A stretch of 64,000 bases of DNA from the NCBI GenBank assembly GCA_024234855.1, contig JACKNN010000005.1:248001-312000 (forward strand), written 5' to 3'. Made by a program: the position numbers and the translations under genes. Positions 54,085-62,909 of this stretch are shown piece by piece. The stretch's first letter is position 1; the number at the start of each line of letters is the position of its first letter. The notes under the pieces are model-generated. The model ran no database searches and had not been told where the DNA came from. It saw only the letters and a list, made by a program, of their open reading frames with translations. Origin of the DNA: Pseudomonadales bacterium (GTDB taxonomy: Bacteria; Pseudomonadota; Gammaproteobacteria; Pseudomonadales; Halieaceae).

Positions 54085-54765
54085 TTAAAAACGGTGGGCG
54101 ATACCCACGTGATAGACGAAGGGGTCGATCTGGGTCTTGAACCGGACGTCGCCCACATCGGTACTGACCGTCGCATTGGTCTCGATATCGATATACCAGA
54201 CCGCCAGGCTGAGCGCCCAGTTCTTGGCGAAGGGGATGTCCATGCCCGCTTGCGCGGCCAGGCCGAAAGAATTCTTGAGATCCAGGCTGGTCTTGGTAGA
54301 ACCAATGATCGTGTTGAGGGTGTCGTCCAGTTGCTTGTCGGTCTCCTCGTCGAAGAACGCGGTGTAGTTCACGCCTACGCCCAGGAAGGGCTGCCAGCCT
54401 TCCTTGCCGCCGCGCGGATACCACTGGGCGCTGATCGTCGGGGGCAGTTGCTTGGTGGAAGCGGCATTCAGGTTCACACCGTGGCCATTGAGGGTGATGT
54501 CGTGCTCAAAAGGCGTGGCTGCCAGCAACTCAATGCCGACGGTGTCGGTGACCATGTACATCGGGATGACGCCGAACTGGGTATCGTCGCCCACTTCAGT
54601 GTGCAGCGTCGGTACGCCGGGCAGGTTAATGTCGCTGCTGTCTGAGTCGGGGTCTACGTTTACCGCGCCGAGGCGCAGGACAAAATCACCCTTCTCGTAA
54701 GCCTGGGCCATCATGGTGCCGCCCACGAGGGTCGCTGCCAGTGCGATTGTTAACGCCTTTTTCAT
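54085..54765 (-). CDS. ompW: Outer-membrane protein OmpW
   Basis: OmpW is an eight-stranded outer-membrane beta-barrel with a hydrophobic channel, induced by oxygen limitation in several bacteria. The 226-residue product has a signal peptide (about 1-22, ending AQA-YE), the family block KQLPPTISAQWYP (about 104-116), the GVGVNYTAFF segment (about 129-138) and the final DPFVYHVGIAHRF ending in Phe. The ATG at 54763-54765 is preferred, with CAGGAG upstream. The FNR box 83 bases upstream agrees with FNR control of ompW in other species. Confidence 0.95.
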   Translation of the reverse strand: MKKALTIALAATLVGGTMMAQAYEKGDFVLRLGAVNVDPDSDSSDINLPGVPTLHTEVGDDTQFGVIPMYMVTDTVGIELLAATPFEHDITLNGHGVNLNAASTKQLPPTISAQWYPRGGKEGWQPFLGVGVNYTAFFDEETDKQLDDTLNTIIGSTKTSLDLKNSFGLAAQAGMDIPFAKNWALSLAVWYIDIETNATVSTDVGDVRFKTQIDPFVYHVGIAHRF

Positions 54766-54847
54766 TACATCACTCCTGTGTTGGATTGGGGTGCAGTCGG
54801 GCTGCACCAGCTGGCAGCCATGATATTGGGGAGCGCCGCGACGTACC

Positions 54848-54861
54848 TTGATGTCAATCAA
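54848..54861 (-). promoter_or_regulatory. FNR/Anr box upstream of ompW
   Basis: A perfect TTGAT-N4-ATCAA palindrome. On the minus strand, exactly 22 bases later, is TATCAT (54820-54825), a -10-like hexamer, so the box would be centred near -41.5, as expected for a class II FNR-activated promoter. Confidence 0.8.
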
Positions 54862-54955
54862 GATCAGCGGCCGTCGGCGGGTGTGCGCCCGGTACTTTTA
54901 CACAAAGGCACGTAAATTCAGCTTGCCCGGCGGCTAAACCCCCGGGGCGCTTCGG

Positions 54956-55627
54956 CTATTGCCAGGGGTGATCGAGATCGCGACCGCAGCCATACAGGGT
55001 TTCGCCCTCGAGCGTGACGGTCACCCCGCTGGGAAAGGTCTCACCGGACAGGGTGTCCACGCAGGGCTCATCGATGACCTCGACCTGCAGTTCCACCGCT
55101 TCGGTCACCGCGTGCCAGCGCCGCCGCTGGCCCTGAACCTGCGCCCCCGGGTCCGGGGTGAGAAGCCGCCGCATACCGGTGTCACCGGTAAATAACAGGT
55201 GTTGCCCCGCCTGGATTTCCAGCGACCACCCCGGCTCGTTGCCGATGGCGCGAAAATCCACACCCCGGCGCCGCGCATCCTCCCAGGGGACGCGCCAGGG
55301 CTGGAGCGCGCAGCCCATGTACTGCTCACTGCCCAGGGTCAGCATGGCCTCGTCCCCCTTGCTCCAGAATTCGATGTCCCCCTCCTGGTACTTCGTGCCC
55401 GAGGCGCTGCGCACCTGCGACAGGACCACATAGCGATCGGGCAACCAGAGGGCCATCTCCCCGGGCCCCAGGCGGGCGATGAAGTCAAAGCCATTGCAGT
55501 CATACACCAGGGTGCTGGCGAGCGGACGCCCGTCGGGCTGAAAGTCCGCCCCGGGATCGGCGGCCCGCACCGGACCGCTCCCGCAACCGGCCAGGGCGAC
55601 ACAGATGGCGAGCGACCGGGCTACCAC
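54956..55627 (-). CDS. Lipoprotein with MliC-like and COG3650 domains
   Basis: A 223-residue exported lipoprotein. The signal has lipobox LAGC (Cys15) after a hydrophobic stretch. Residues about 38-105 resemble MliC, the membrane-bound lysozyme inhibitor, with VYDCNGFDF and GMxL-type strands ending in YMGC. Residues about 118-223 resemble the COG3650 putative lipoprotein (FRAIGNEPGWSLEI, the SGETFPSGV pattern and a final GCG). The likely start is GTG at 55625-55627, overlapping the upstream permease gene by 7 bases. A role in resisting lysozyme is inferred from the first domain only. Confidence 0.75.
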   Translation of the reverse strand: MVARSLAICVALAGCGSGPVRAADPGADFQPDGRPLASTLVYDCNGFDFIARLGPGEMALWLPDRYVVLSQVRSASGTKYQEGDIEFWSKGDEAMLTLGSEQYMGCALQPWRVPWEDARRRGVDFRAIGNEPGWSLEIQAGQHLLFTGDTGMRRLLTPDPGAQVQGQRRRWHAVTEAVELQVEVIDEPCVDTLSGETFPSGVTVTLEGETLYGCGRDLDHPWQ

Positions 55628-56334
55628 AGCGCCAGCACTATCATACGCAGGGCCAATACCGTGACCAGCAGGCGGAACCCGGTATGGAAATCCCGCTGCG
55701 GTACCAGGGCGCGCAGCCGGGTGCCCACCCAGGAGCCAAAGATCCCCGCCAGCACCATCGCGCTGACCAGTTGCCACCAGGGGGCGAAACTGAAGCCGAT
55801 GGCGAAAAACGCGACCAGGCGCAGGGCGTGGTTGAGGGTCATATACACCGCGGTATTCACCACCAGCCAGTCGCGTTCACTGTTGCGCTGCAGCAGCACG
55901 GCCGCCCCCAGCGGACCGGTGGCACCGGCGAGCATGCCGAGGCCCGTCTGGCAGAAGCCGAGAATGGCCAGCGCGAGCTGGCCGCCGCCGCGCACCAGCG
56001 GCACCGGCAGCCAGGTGAATACGAGGACAAACAGGCCGATGAATGCCGGCAGCCAGCGCAGGTCCAGGGCCTGGTAGACCTGTGCGCCCAGCCAGCCGCC
56101 GGCCACCGCCCCGGCGGTGAAAGCCGGCACGATGGCCAGGTCGATGGCGCGCCAGCCAAAAGCGGCCCGGGAGAGATTGCTGGCCAACTGGGTCAGCGCG
56201 TGCAGGGGCAGGAGGGCGGCCGTGGGCACCAGGCCAGGCATGATCATCAGCAGCAGCACCCCGCCGCCCATGCCGATCACCGCGGTGAGGCAGGAGGTAA
56301 GGAAAACTATCGGCACCAGGGCCAGTTCAGGCAT
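55621..56334 (-). CDS. TauE/SafE-family permease
   Basis: A 237-residue inner-membrane protein with about eight helices and the TauE/SafE pattern of two glycine-rich motifs (AVIGMGGGVLL at about 18-28 and GMLAGATGPLGAA at about 129-141). The substrate is probably an organosulfonate, sulfite or another anion, but this cannot be told. The ATG at 56332-56334 gives MPELALVPIVFL. It overlaps the lipoprotein gene and lies 47 bases after the hydrolase gene on the same strand. Confidence 0.88.
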   Translation of the reverse strand: MPELALVPIVFLTSCLTAVIGMGGGVLLLMIMPGLVPTAALLPLHALTQLASNLSRAAFGWRAIDLAIVPAFTAGAVAGGWLGAQVYQALDLRWLPAFIGLFVLVFTWLPVPLVRGGGQLALAILGFCQTGLGMLAGATGPLGAAVLLQRNSERDWLVVNTAVYMTLNHALRLVAFFAIGFSFAPWWQLVSAMVLAGIFGSWVGTRLRALVPQRDFHTGFRLLVTVLALRMIVLALW

Positions 56335-56381
56335 TGTCAGCTTCCAGCGGAGGCGTGATCCCGCCGCGGCCGGGGGCTCAG

Positions 56382-57221
56382 CTATCCGTATTTGATGAAA
56401 TCGAGACAGTTCCGGTTGAACATGGCCTCGTGCTCTACCATCACCCAGTGGCCGCACTCGCTCACCAGGATGAGTCGCAGGTGGCGGATGTTGCGGGCCA
56501 GCGCCATGATACCGTTCTCCGGCATCATTTTCTCGTCCAGGCCCCAAAAACCCAGCACCGGGCAGTCGAGTTCGTGCAGCCGGTCGGTCAGCACGGGTAC
56601 CTTCATGGTCGCCATGACATGGCCGTTCATGACCTGCATGACCTGCATGCGCTCGGCCACCAGTTCATCCGTGGCGAATGTCGGGTCGTACAGGAGGCCG
56701 GTGGCAAACAGGTCTTTCATCACCGCGGGTGTCACCGGCTCGCCCGAGCCAAACACCTTGAACACCTTCTGCATACCGGGCATGGCCTGGTACTCGGGCA
56801 GTTCGCTGAGACCGCCGGGGGCCATCAGCACCAGTTTCTCCACCAGGGCGGGATATTCCAGGGCGAGCCCGAGCGCCACTGCGCCTCCCAGCGAATTGCC
56901 GACCAACACGCAGCGTTCCACGCCGGCGCAATCCAGTGTTTGCTTTACGCACTCCACAAAAAAAGACAGGGGGTGGTCGACATCGGTGGGCTTGTCGGAA
57001 AAGCCGTAGCCGATCAGGTCCGGGACGACACAGCGATAACCGGCTGCCACCAGCGCCGGGTAATTGCCCTTGAAATTGCTGTGGCCGCTGGCACCAGGGC
57101 CGGAGCCGTGCAGGTAAACTACCACCGGGGCCGCGCCATCACCCTCGTCGAGGTAATGTATGCGGTAGCCGTTGGCGCAGTCGGCATAGCGGCCCTCGGG
57201 TAACAGTCCTTTCATCAGCAT
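56382..57221 (-). CDS. Alpha/beta hydrolase, probable meta-cleavage product hydrolase (HsaD-like)
   Basis: A 279-residue C-C bond hydrolase of the kind that cleaves ring-opened aromatic or steroid intermediates (BphD/HsaD type). It has the oxyanion region HGSGPGASG (about 38-46), nucleophile Ser110 (GNSLGG), Asp229 (WGLDEK) and His258 (ECGHWV). Start: the ATG at 57219-57221, preceded by a strong GGGAGGG; a TTG overlapping the upstream stop is less likely. It follows the HsaA-like gene after 29 bases, which favours a steroid or aromatic ring-cleavage role. Confidence 0.82.
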   Translation of the reverse strand: MLMKGLLPEGRYADCANGYRIHYLDEGDGAAPVVVYLHGSGPGASGHSNFKGNYPALVAAGYRCVVPDLIGYGFSDKPTDVDHPLSFFVECVKQTLDCAGVERCVLVGNSLGGAVALGLALEYPALVEKLVLMAPGGLSELPEYQAMPGMQKVFKVFGSGEPVTPAVMKDLFATGLLYDPTFATDELVAERMQVMQVMNGHVMATMKVPVLTDRLHELDCPVLGFWGLDEKMMPENGIMALARNIRHLRLILVSECGHWVMVEHEAMFNRNCLDFIKYG

Positions 57222-57250
57222 GGCACCCTCCCCGGGCTCAGATTGCTTGG

Positions 57251-58477
57251 TCAAATGGCGAAATCCGTGTTCTCTTCGCCGAACAACACGCCCCCCATGT
57301 TAACGGCAAAGGGGGTGGAGTGATTGGCGACGTGCGCCTGGCTGGCCAGTATATCCAGGTGGTAGGCCAGCAGTTCGCTGTCCAGCCGGATACCGCCGCT
57401 GCCGGCGGCCTTGAGCATACGACTGGACAGGGCCAGGCAGCGGTCCGCCACCACCGCAGAATCGTAGCGGTAGCGCACCCGGTCTTCGATGGGAATTGGC
57501 TCGCCCGCGCGACAGCAGGCCATCATGGCGTCGAAGTTGCGGATCATGGTGAGTTTCATTTCCTCAAGCGAGGTTTTTACCTCAGCCGCGAGCTGGCGCG
57601 CCCAGGGATCGTTCTTCATTTTCACCGGGCCCGCCTGGCGGGTTTTCGCCACTTCAACAAACGCTTCCAGGGCCCCCTCGCAGGCGCCCAGGGTGGCGGT
57701 ACACACCGCCCGTACGAACACCTGCATGAACGGCATGCGGTACAGGGGCGCGGTATTGACGGCGTTGCCGGGGTTGTTACACAGAAACCCATCCATCGAC
57801 TTGTGGGTGCGATGCTCCGGCACGAACACGTCGTCCACCACGATATCGTGACTGCCGGTGCCCTGCAGGCCCACCACGTCCCAGTTCTCGACGATGGTGT
57901 AGTCGCTGATGGGCAACAGGAATGTGCGGTAGTTGGTCATATCAAACGGCGCCTGGGGGGTCGGCACAACCGCCCCGAGGAATACCCACTGGCAATGCTG
58001 GGAACCGCTGGAAAAACTCCAGCGGCCGCTCAGGCGAAAGCCGCCGTCGACGACCTTGACCTTGCCCACAGGCGCGTAGGAGGAGGATATCAACACCGTC
58101 GGATCATCGGCCCACACATCCTGAGCCGCCCGGTCGTCGAACACCGCCAGCTGCCAGTTGTGAACCGCGATCACCCCCAGGATCCAGGCGCTGGAGGGAC
58201 AGTGGCGCGCCACTTCCACGCCCACCGCGTAAAACACCTGCGGATCCATGGCATAGCCGCCCCACTGCTCCGGTTGCAGAATCTTGAAAAAACCTGCCGC
58301 GTGGAATTCCGCGACCGTCTCGTCCGGCACCCGGCTGGCGGCCTTGCACTGCGCCTTGCGCATGCGCAGGGCGGGCGCCATGGCGCGGGCTGCCGCGATC
58401 AATTCCTTCGCCCTGGGGCTGTCGAGTCCATACTGGTCCATCATGTCACCTGTTTTTTTAGTCTGATGTATCGTCAT
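57251..58477 (-). CDS. Flavin-dependent monooxygenase, acyl-CoA dehydrogenase fold (HsaA-like)
   Basis: A 408-residue FADH2-dependent oxygenase of the acyl-CoA dehydrogenase superfamily, similar to HsaA, which hydroxylates 3-HSA in cholesterol-ring degradation, or to p-hydroxyphenylacetate hydroxylase. It has the WGGYAMDPQ segment (about 71-79), LSGRWSFSSGSQHCQWV (about 149-165), VGLQGTGSHDIVVDDVFVP (about 202-220) and the C-terminal HST segment (about 386-388). The partner flavin reductase (HsaB) is not in view. GGGAGA lies before the ATG. The HsaD-like gene follows. Confidence 0.82.
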   Translation of the reverse strand: MTIHQTKKTGDMMDQYGLDSPRAKELIAAARAMAPALRMRKAQCKAASRVPDETVAEFHAAGFFKILQPEQWGGYAMDPQVFYAVGVEVARHCPSSAWILGVIAVHNWQLAVFDDRAAQDVWADDPTVLISSSYAPVGKVKVVDGGFRLSGRWSFSSGSQHCQWVFLGAVVPTPQAPFDMTNYRTFLLPISDYTIVENWDVVGLQGTGSHDIVVDDVFVPEHRTHKSMDGFLCNNPGNAVNTAPLYRMPFMQVFVRAVCTATLGACEGALEAFVEVAKTRQAGPVKMKNDPWARQLAAEVKTSLEEMKLTMIRNFDAMMACCRAGEPIPIEDRVRYRYDSAVVADRCLALSSRMLKAAGSGGIRLDSELLAYHLDILASQAHVANHSTPFAVNMGGVLFGEENTDFAI

Positions 58478-58565
58478 TGATGTCTCCCGCCTGCCGGCAG
58501 GAAATCCCGTCGCTATCTAACCGCAAAAGCACACGGGAGCACATCATCCATTTGGGGTATCACCG

Positions 58566-59429
58566 TTATTCCACCACGGCATCACCGAAGCAGGTGGTGT
58601 CGCCGAAGTACGCCCTGGGAGAAACCGGCTGCCGGCCATCGATATCGGTCACACCGTATTGTGCGGCGAGTTCGGCGGCGATCCAGACCTGGCCGCTCCT
58701 GCTCATGAGCTGCGGATCCCGCGCCAGGGCATCGATCACCCGCCCGCTGAATTCCGGTGACTCGGCGTTGTCGGCCATACCGGCGTACTTCTCGGGCTCC
58801 GCCGCGAAGACACGACGGCTGCGCTCCGTTGCCAGCAACCCCATCCACAGGGAAATCACCGCCACGCCATGGGGCCTGAAATCAACCGCCATATCGTGCG
58901 CCAGCTTGTCAGTACCGGCCTTGCCCGCACCATAGGCGGGGCCGTGCATGTATATCCTGCCGCCAAAAGAGGAGGTGTTGACGATGAGTCCCTCGCCATT
59001 GGCCAGCAACAGGGGCGCGGCAAACCAGCTCGCGACATAGTGGCAACGCAGGCCCACATCCAGTATATCGACCAGCGCCAGGGGCTTGTCCCAGAACGGG
59101 CCGGTGGCGGTCAGGGCGTCGTTGATGACGGTGGCGTTGTTGACCAGGATATCCAGCCTTCCCCGCTCCTGCCGCACGCGCTCGAAAAGCTGCTCCACCT
59201 GAGTGTCATCGGCATGATCGCAGTAGACCGCGACGCCCCTGCCGCCGGCGGCAGTCACAGCAGCGGCGGTAGCCTGCACCGTACCGGGCAGTGAGGCGTC
59301 ACCTTCCCGCCGGGTGCGCCCGGTGACATAGACCGTGGCGCCGGTTGCGCCCAGCGCGACGGCGATCCCCCTGCCAGCACCCCGGCTGGCACCGGTGACG
59401 ACCGCGATCCTGTCCCGCTTCAGGCCCAT
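58566..59429 (-). CDS. SDR-family oxidoreductase (DHRS1-like)
   Basis: A 287-residue classical SDR with TGASRGAGRGIA (about 12-23), NNAT (about 97-100), the catalytic Ser (NTSSFGG) and YGAGKAG (about 164-170). The Arg after beta-2 (TGRTRREGD) favours NADPH. The length and the extended C-terminus fit the DHRS1 group. The start is the ATG at 59427-59429 (MGLKRDRIAVV). It is 88 bases upstream of the HsaA-like gene, so it may serve the same pathway; the substrate is unknown. Confidence 0.85.
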   Translation of the reverse strand: MGLKRDRIAVVTGASRGAGRGIAVALGATGATVYVTGRTRREGDASLPGTVQATAAAVTAAGGRGVAVYCDHADDTQVEQLFERVRQERGRLDILVNNATVINDALTATGPFWDKPLALVDILDVGLRCHYVASWFAAPLLLANGEGLIVNTSSFGGRIYMHGPAYGAGKAGTDKLAHDMAVDFRPHGVAVISLWMGLLATERSRRVFAAEPEKYAGMADNAESPEFSGRVIDALARDPQLMSRSGQVWIAAELAAQYGVTDIDGRQPVSPRAYFGDTTCFGDAVVE

Positions 59430-59534
59430 GGGATTACCTTTACGCTGCACGATGACTTATCTACTATCCGGGTAACATACTAAAGGCTGTGGCGGGGCGA
59501 ACCAAGCAACCGCTGGCAAAGGCGTCACACACAT

Positions 59535-60341
59535 ATGCGGCGGTGCAATAAATCATCCACCCCGGGAAGGCCCCGCGCACGCGCTGTGGTCGGCCTGCTG
59601 CTGGCGACGCTGGGCACCCTGTCCCTGGTGGCCGGCGGCGCCCGGGCGCAGGTGACGGCCGATACCCGGGAGATCTACAGCAGCGCGGCGCCGCCGTGGT
59701 TGCGCGCCGTCGGCAGGCTGGCAGTGCCCGGCAGCAGGTACCGGGACGGCAACCGCCAGCACCTGCGGGAGGACTGCAGTGCCACGCTGGTCACGCGCTC
59801 CGCCGGGGCGGCCGCCGATACCATCGTCACTGCCTGGCATTGCCTGGAGCATTACAACGACCTGAGCAGGCCGATCATGTTCACCCTGCTGGCGGGGGTC
59901 GAGCCTGCGCCGCGCACCATCGAAGCCTATCGCCTGGCGGACGGCGGGGGCATGCACGCGGACTGGGCGCTGCTGCGCCTGCGGCAGCCGGTGGCGGCAG
60001 CGGCGGTGGCCGCACTGGAGATTCAATCGGGCCGGACCGATCCGGGACAGCTTATCACCATGGCCGGTTATTCGCGCGACCCCGGCAAGGGCGGCGGCGG
60101 CACCCGCCTGACCTTCGATCCGGCCTGCCTGGTCACGCGGCTGGACGTCGCCAGCAGCGAAAGCAACTGCCTGGCTTACAAGGGTGCGTCCGGCGGCGCG
60201 GTGGTACAGCAGTCTGTCAATGGCGAACCCCGTTTCAGCGGGGTGATCTCGGCAGGCGATGGCGCCAACGTAAGCACCTTCGTACCGGTCACAACCTTTC
60301 GCGGTGCCATCGGGCTGTACCTCACCTCAAGCGGGCGCTAG
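59535..60341 (+). CDS. Exported trypsin-like serine protease
   Basis: A 268-residue secreted or periplasmic protein with a signal peptide (about 17-39, ending ARA-QV) and a chymotrypsin-fold domain. The catalytic residues are His102 (TAWHC), Asp143 (HADWALL) and Ser219 (KGASGGAV). Four Cys in the mature part could form two disulfides. There is no PDZ domain, so it is not HtrA-type. Its last 15 bases overlap the end of trhO, which converges on it. The substrate is unknown. Confidence 0.82.
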   Translation: MRRCNKSSTPGRPRARAVVGLLLATLGTLSLVAGGARAQVTADTREIYSSAAPPWLRAVGRLAVPGSRYRDGNRQHLREDCSATLVTRSAGAAADTIVTAWHCLEHYNDLSRPIMFTLLAGVEPAPRTIEAYRLADGGGMHADWALLRLRQPVAAAAVAALEIQSGRTDPGQLITMAGYSRDPGKGGGGTRLTFDPACLVTRLDVASSESNCLAYKGASGGAVVQQSVNGEPRFSGVISAGDGANVSTFVPVTTFRGAIGLYLTSSGR

Positions 60342-61286
60342 CGGGTTCCCGGCGCCAGGGCGCTGTCGCACCGGGGGCGGTGCGCCCACGTGGGCTTCGC
60401 CGCGGGCCTGGGCCAGTTCAATCTGCTTCTGCCGCTCCCGGAAGCGCGCCACCTGGTCGGCTGTCAGCGTGTCGAAACAGCGCGGGCAACAAACCCCTTT
60501 CTGGTACTTGTCCGACCGTTTGTCCTGCTCGGTTATAGGGTGTCGACAGCCGTGGCACTGGTCGTACCGCCCTTTTTCCAGCCGGTGATTGACCGCCACC
60601 CGGTTGTCGAAGACAAAGCACTCGCCTTCCCAGATGCTCTGTTCCTCGGGCACCTCCTCCAGGTACTTGAGGATGCCGCCCTGCAGGTGATAGACCTCTG
60701 CAAAGCCCTCCTGCAACATGAACGCCGAGGCTTTCTCGCAACGGATCCCGCCGGTGCAGAACATGGCGATTTTCTTTTGCTTGCGCGGGTCGAGGTGGCG
60801 GCGCACATACTCGGGAAACTGCCGGAAAGTGGTGGTGTGGGGATCGACAGCGCCGCGAAATGTGCCAATCCCGTATTCATAGTCGTTGCGTGTATCGATG
60901 AGCAGCACCTCCGGGTCTGCCACCAGGGCGTTCCAGTCGGCGGGCTTCACGTACGTGCCCACGGTCAGGTTGGGATCGATACCGGGGATACCCATGGTCA
61001 CGATCTCCCGCTTCAGCTTCACCTTCATGCGGTAGAACGGCATGTGGTCATCCACCGACTCCTTGTGCTCGATATCGGCCAAACGGGAATCCGCTCGCAG
61101 GTAGGCGAGCACGCGGTCTATGCCTTCACGACTGCCGGCGATGGTGCCGTTGATGCCCTCCTGTGCCAGCAACAGGGTGCCGCAGGTGCCCGCCTCCCGG
61201 CAGGCATCCAGCAGGGGCTCCCGCAGCTCGTGGAAGTCGTCCAGGGCAACAAATTTGTACAGCGCTGCAACAATGACGTCAGGCAT
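60327..61286 (-). CDS. trhO: tRNA uridine(34) hydroxylase TrhO (rhodanese-family)
   Basis: TrhO hydroxylates wobble uridine 34 of tRNAs (ho5U34) using O2. The 319 residues have the N-terminal domain (AQEGINGT at about 41-48), a rhodanese domain with catalytic Cys177 (FCTGGIRCEK) and a C-terminal zinc-like segment with CHGC and CCPRC. AGGAGA precedes the ATG. bolA lies 9 bases upstream on the same strand. Confidence 0.95.
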   Translation of the reverse strand: MPDVIVAALYKFVALDDFHELREPLLDACREAGTCGTLLLAQEGINGTIAGSREGIDRVLAYLRADSRLADIEHKESVDDHMPFYRMKVKLKREIVTMGIPGIDPNLTVGTYVKPADWNALVADPEVLLIDTRNDYEYGIGTFRGAVDPHTTTFRQFPEYVRRHLDPRKQKKIAMFCTGGIRCEKASAFMLQEGFAEVYHLQGGILKYLEEVPEEQSIWEGECFVFDNRVAVNHRLEKGRYDQCHGCRHPITEQDKRSDKYQKGVCCPRCFDTLTADQVARFRERQKQIELAQARGEAHVGAPPPVRQRPGAGNPLAPA

Positions 61287-61295
61287 ACCGATCTC

Positions 61296-61619
61296 CTAGC
61301 CCTGCGCGGCATTGCTGCCGCCATGACACGCGGGTGAAGCGGGCGCGGCCTGCTGCCGGGCCTGCCACTCGGCCCCGGTGTAGGTGTGCAGGGCCAGCGC
61401 GTGCACGGGTCCCGCCAGCTGGTCGGCGAGCACCGCATACACCTGCTGGTGGCGCGCCACCTTGCGCTGTCCCTCAAACCGCTCGCTCACCAGCACCACC
61501 TTGAAGTGGGTCTCGGAGTTGGCCGGGACACTGTGCTGGTGACTTTCGTTGACCACCTCCAGCAACTGCGGGGCGAACGCGCACGCCAGTTCCTGCTGTA
61601 TTTCCTGTTGCACCGTCAT
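61296..61619 (-). CDS. bolA: BolA-family protein
   Basis: A 107-residue protein with the BolA/IbaG fold: the region ESHQHSVPANSETHFKVVLVS (split across about 25-45) and the RHQQVYAVLADQLAGPVHALALHT block (about 56-79). BolA proteins work with monothiol glutaredoxins in Fe-S handling and stress morphology. GGAGG precedes the ATG. It lies 9 bases upstream of trhO, so the two are probably co-transcribed. Confidence 0.93.
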   Translation of the reverse strand: MTVQQEIQQELACAFAPQLLEVVNESHQHSVPANSETHFKVVLVSERFEGQRKVARHQQVYAVLADQLAGPVHALALHTYTGAEWQARQQAAPASPACHGGSNAAQG

Positions 61620-61688
61620 GGCAACCTCCGCCAGAAAAAGGAGCGAAATTATAACCGAGCCGGGCCGTCCGCGACAGCCGCCGCAGCG

Positions 61689-62738
61689 CTAGTCGCGGCG
61701 GCGGCGACTTGCCCGGAACTGCCCGGGCGTCTGGCCGGTCCATTTCTTGAAGGAGCGGTGAAAGGCGCTGGGGTCGGTGAAACCCATCTGCAGGGCCACT
61801 TCGTTGATGGACAAGTCCGGCCGGTCCAGCCACAGCACAGCCGCCTCACAGCGGGCCTCGTCTTTCAGTTGCTGGAACGTGGCCCCCTCCCGCTTGAGCC
61901 GGCGCCGCAGGGTGGGCGCCGAAATACCCAGCGCGCGGCTGATGGTGTCAAAGCCGGGAAAACCTTCACTGAAATCGTGTCCCATCATGGCCTTGACCTG
62001 CACCGACAAGCTTCTCTCCCCCGGGTGGTTATCCATAATCAACAACTGGTAGGGGGCTGTATTCAGGAAATCGCGCAGCGAGTGCTCGGTATGCACCAGC
62101 GGCCAGCCCAGGCAGGCGCTGTCGAAATACAGCAGGTCACTGGCCTGGCCAAAGTAGAGCGGGCACCCGAACAGGCGTTCATACTTGTCCAGGCGCGCCG
62201 GCGGGGCGCCACTGAAATCCACCCGCTTCAGGGCGATGGGGCGCCCGCACAGCCAGCCGAAAAACCGGTGCCAGAGCGAAAGCCCGTAGGCGTTGGCGAC
62301 TGCGGACCGGGCGTCGCCGCTGCGCGCGGGGGCGGCATCCAGAGTGCGGTAACCGACCCGGGCGTACTGCTCACTGAAGTTGGCGTAGAGCTGGCTGCGC
62401 TCGTCGAAAAATGTGCGGTAAAACTCGGCCGCACGCTGGATCGCCTGACCGAGATTGCGGCAGGAAATGATGCAGTAGCACATCATCCGGAACGCGCCCG
62501 GCGTGGTCAGCTCGCTGCCGGCAAACCCGAAAGACTCATCCTGCAGCAGGTGCAGAACCTGCTGGTACACCCGGGAATACTGCATGGCGCTGACCTGGGA
62601 GCGGTAGCCGGCTGCGTTTTCATCCGTCGGGTCAAAATCGAGGCCGGCGGTGGCGAGAATGCCGCTGAAGTCATAGCCCCGGTCGCCCACCATGCGCAGC
62701 AGCGTGTTGACAAAACGCGTGGGAACACCATCACTCAT
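61689..62738 (-). CDS. AraC-family transcriptional regulator
   Basis: A 349-residue regulator. The N-terminal part (about 10-215) is the Arabinose_bd-type domain (PF12625) of OruR/ArgR-like members. The C-terminal AraC domain (about 245-345) has two helix-turn-helix units (ISRALGISAPTLRRRLKREG and INEVALQMGFTDPSAFHRSF, then KWTGQTPGQFR). Start: the ATG at 62736-62738 (MSDGVPTRF); the longer frame adds a basic stretch without a ribosome-binding site. In marine gammaproteobacteria this group often sits near catabolic genes. The target is unknown. Confidence 0.88.
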   Translation of the reverse strand: MSDGVPTRFVNTLLRMVGDRGYDFSGILATAGLDFDPTDENAAGYRSQVSAMQYSRVYQQVLHLLQDESFGFAGSELTTPGAFRMMCYCIISCRNLGQAIQRAAEFYRTFFDERSQLYANFSEQYARVGYRTLDAAPARSGDARSAVANAYGLSLWHRFFGWLCGRPIALKRVDFSGAPPARLDKYERLFGCPLYFGQASDLLYFDSACLGWPLVHTEHSLRDFLNTAPYQLLIMDNHPGERSLSVQVKAMMGHDFSEGFPGFDTISRALGISAPTLRRRLKREGATFQQLKDEARCEAAVLWLDRPDLSINEVALQMGFTDPSAFHRSFKKWTGQTPGQFRASRRRRD

Positions 62739-62909
62739 GTAGCTTCTATTACCGATACCAGCACAGCGGCGCATGTTAACAGATGTCCGCGCTATTGGTC
62801 AGGCCGGTGCTCAAGCCATCAGGGATGCGATGTCATCAGCTGAGGAGCGACCATCATTCTGAAGGGTAGAACATATTTACCGCACCATTGATAGAACTGT
62901 GTGAGACAG

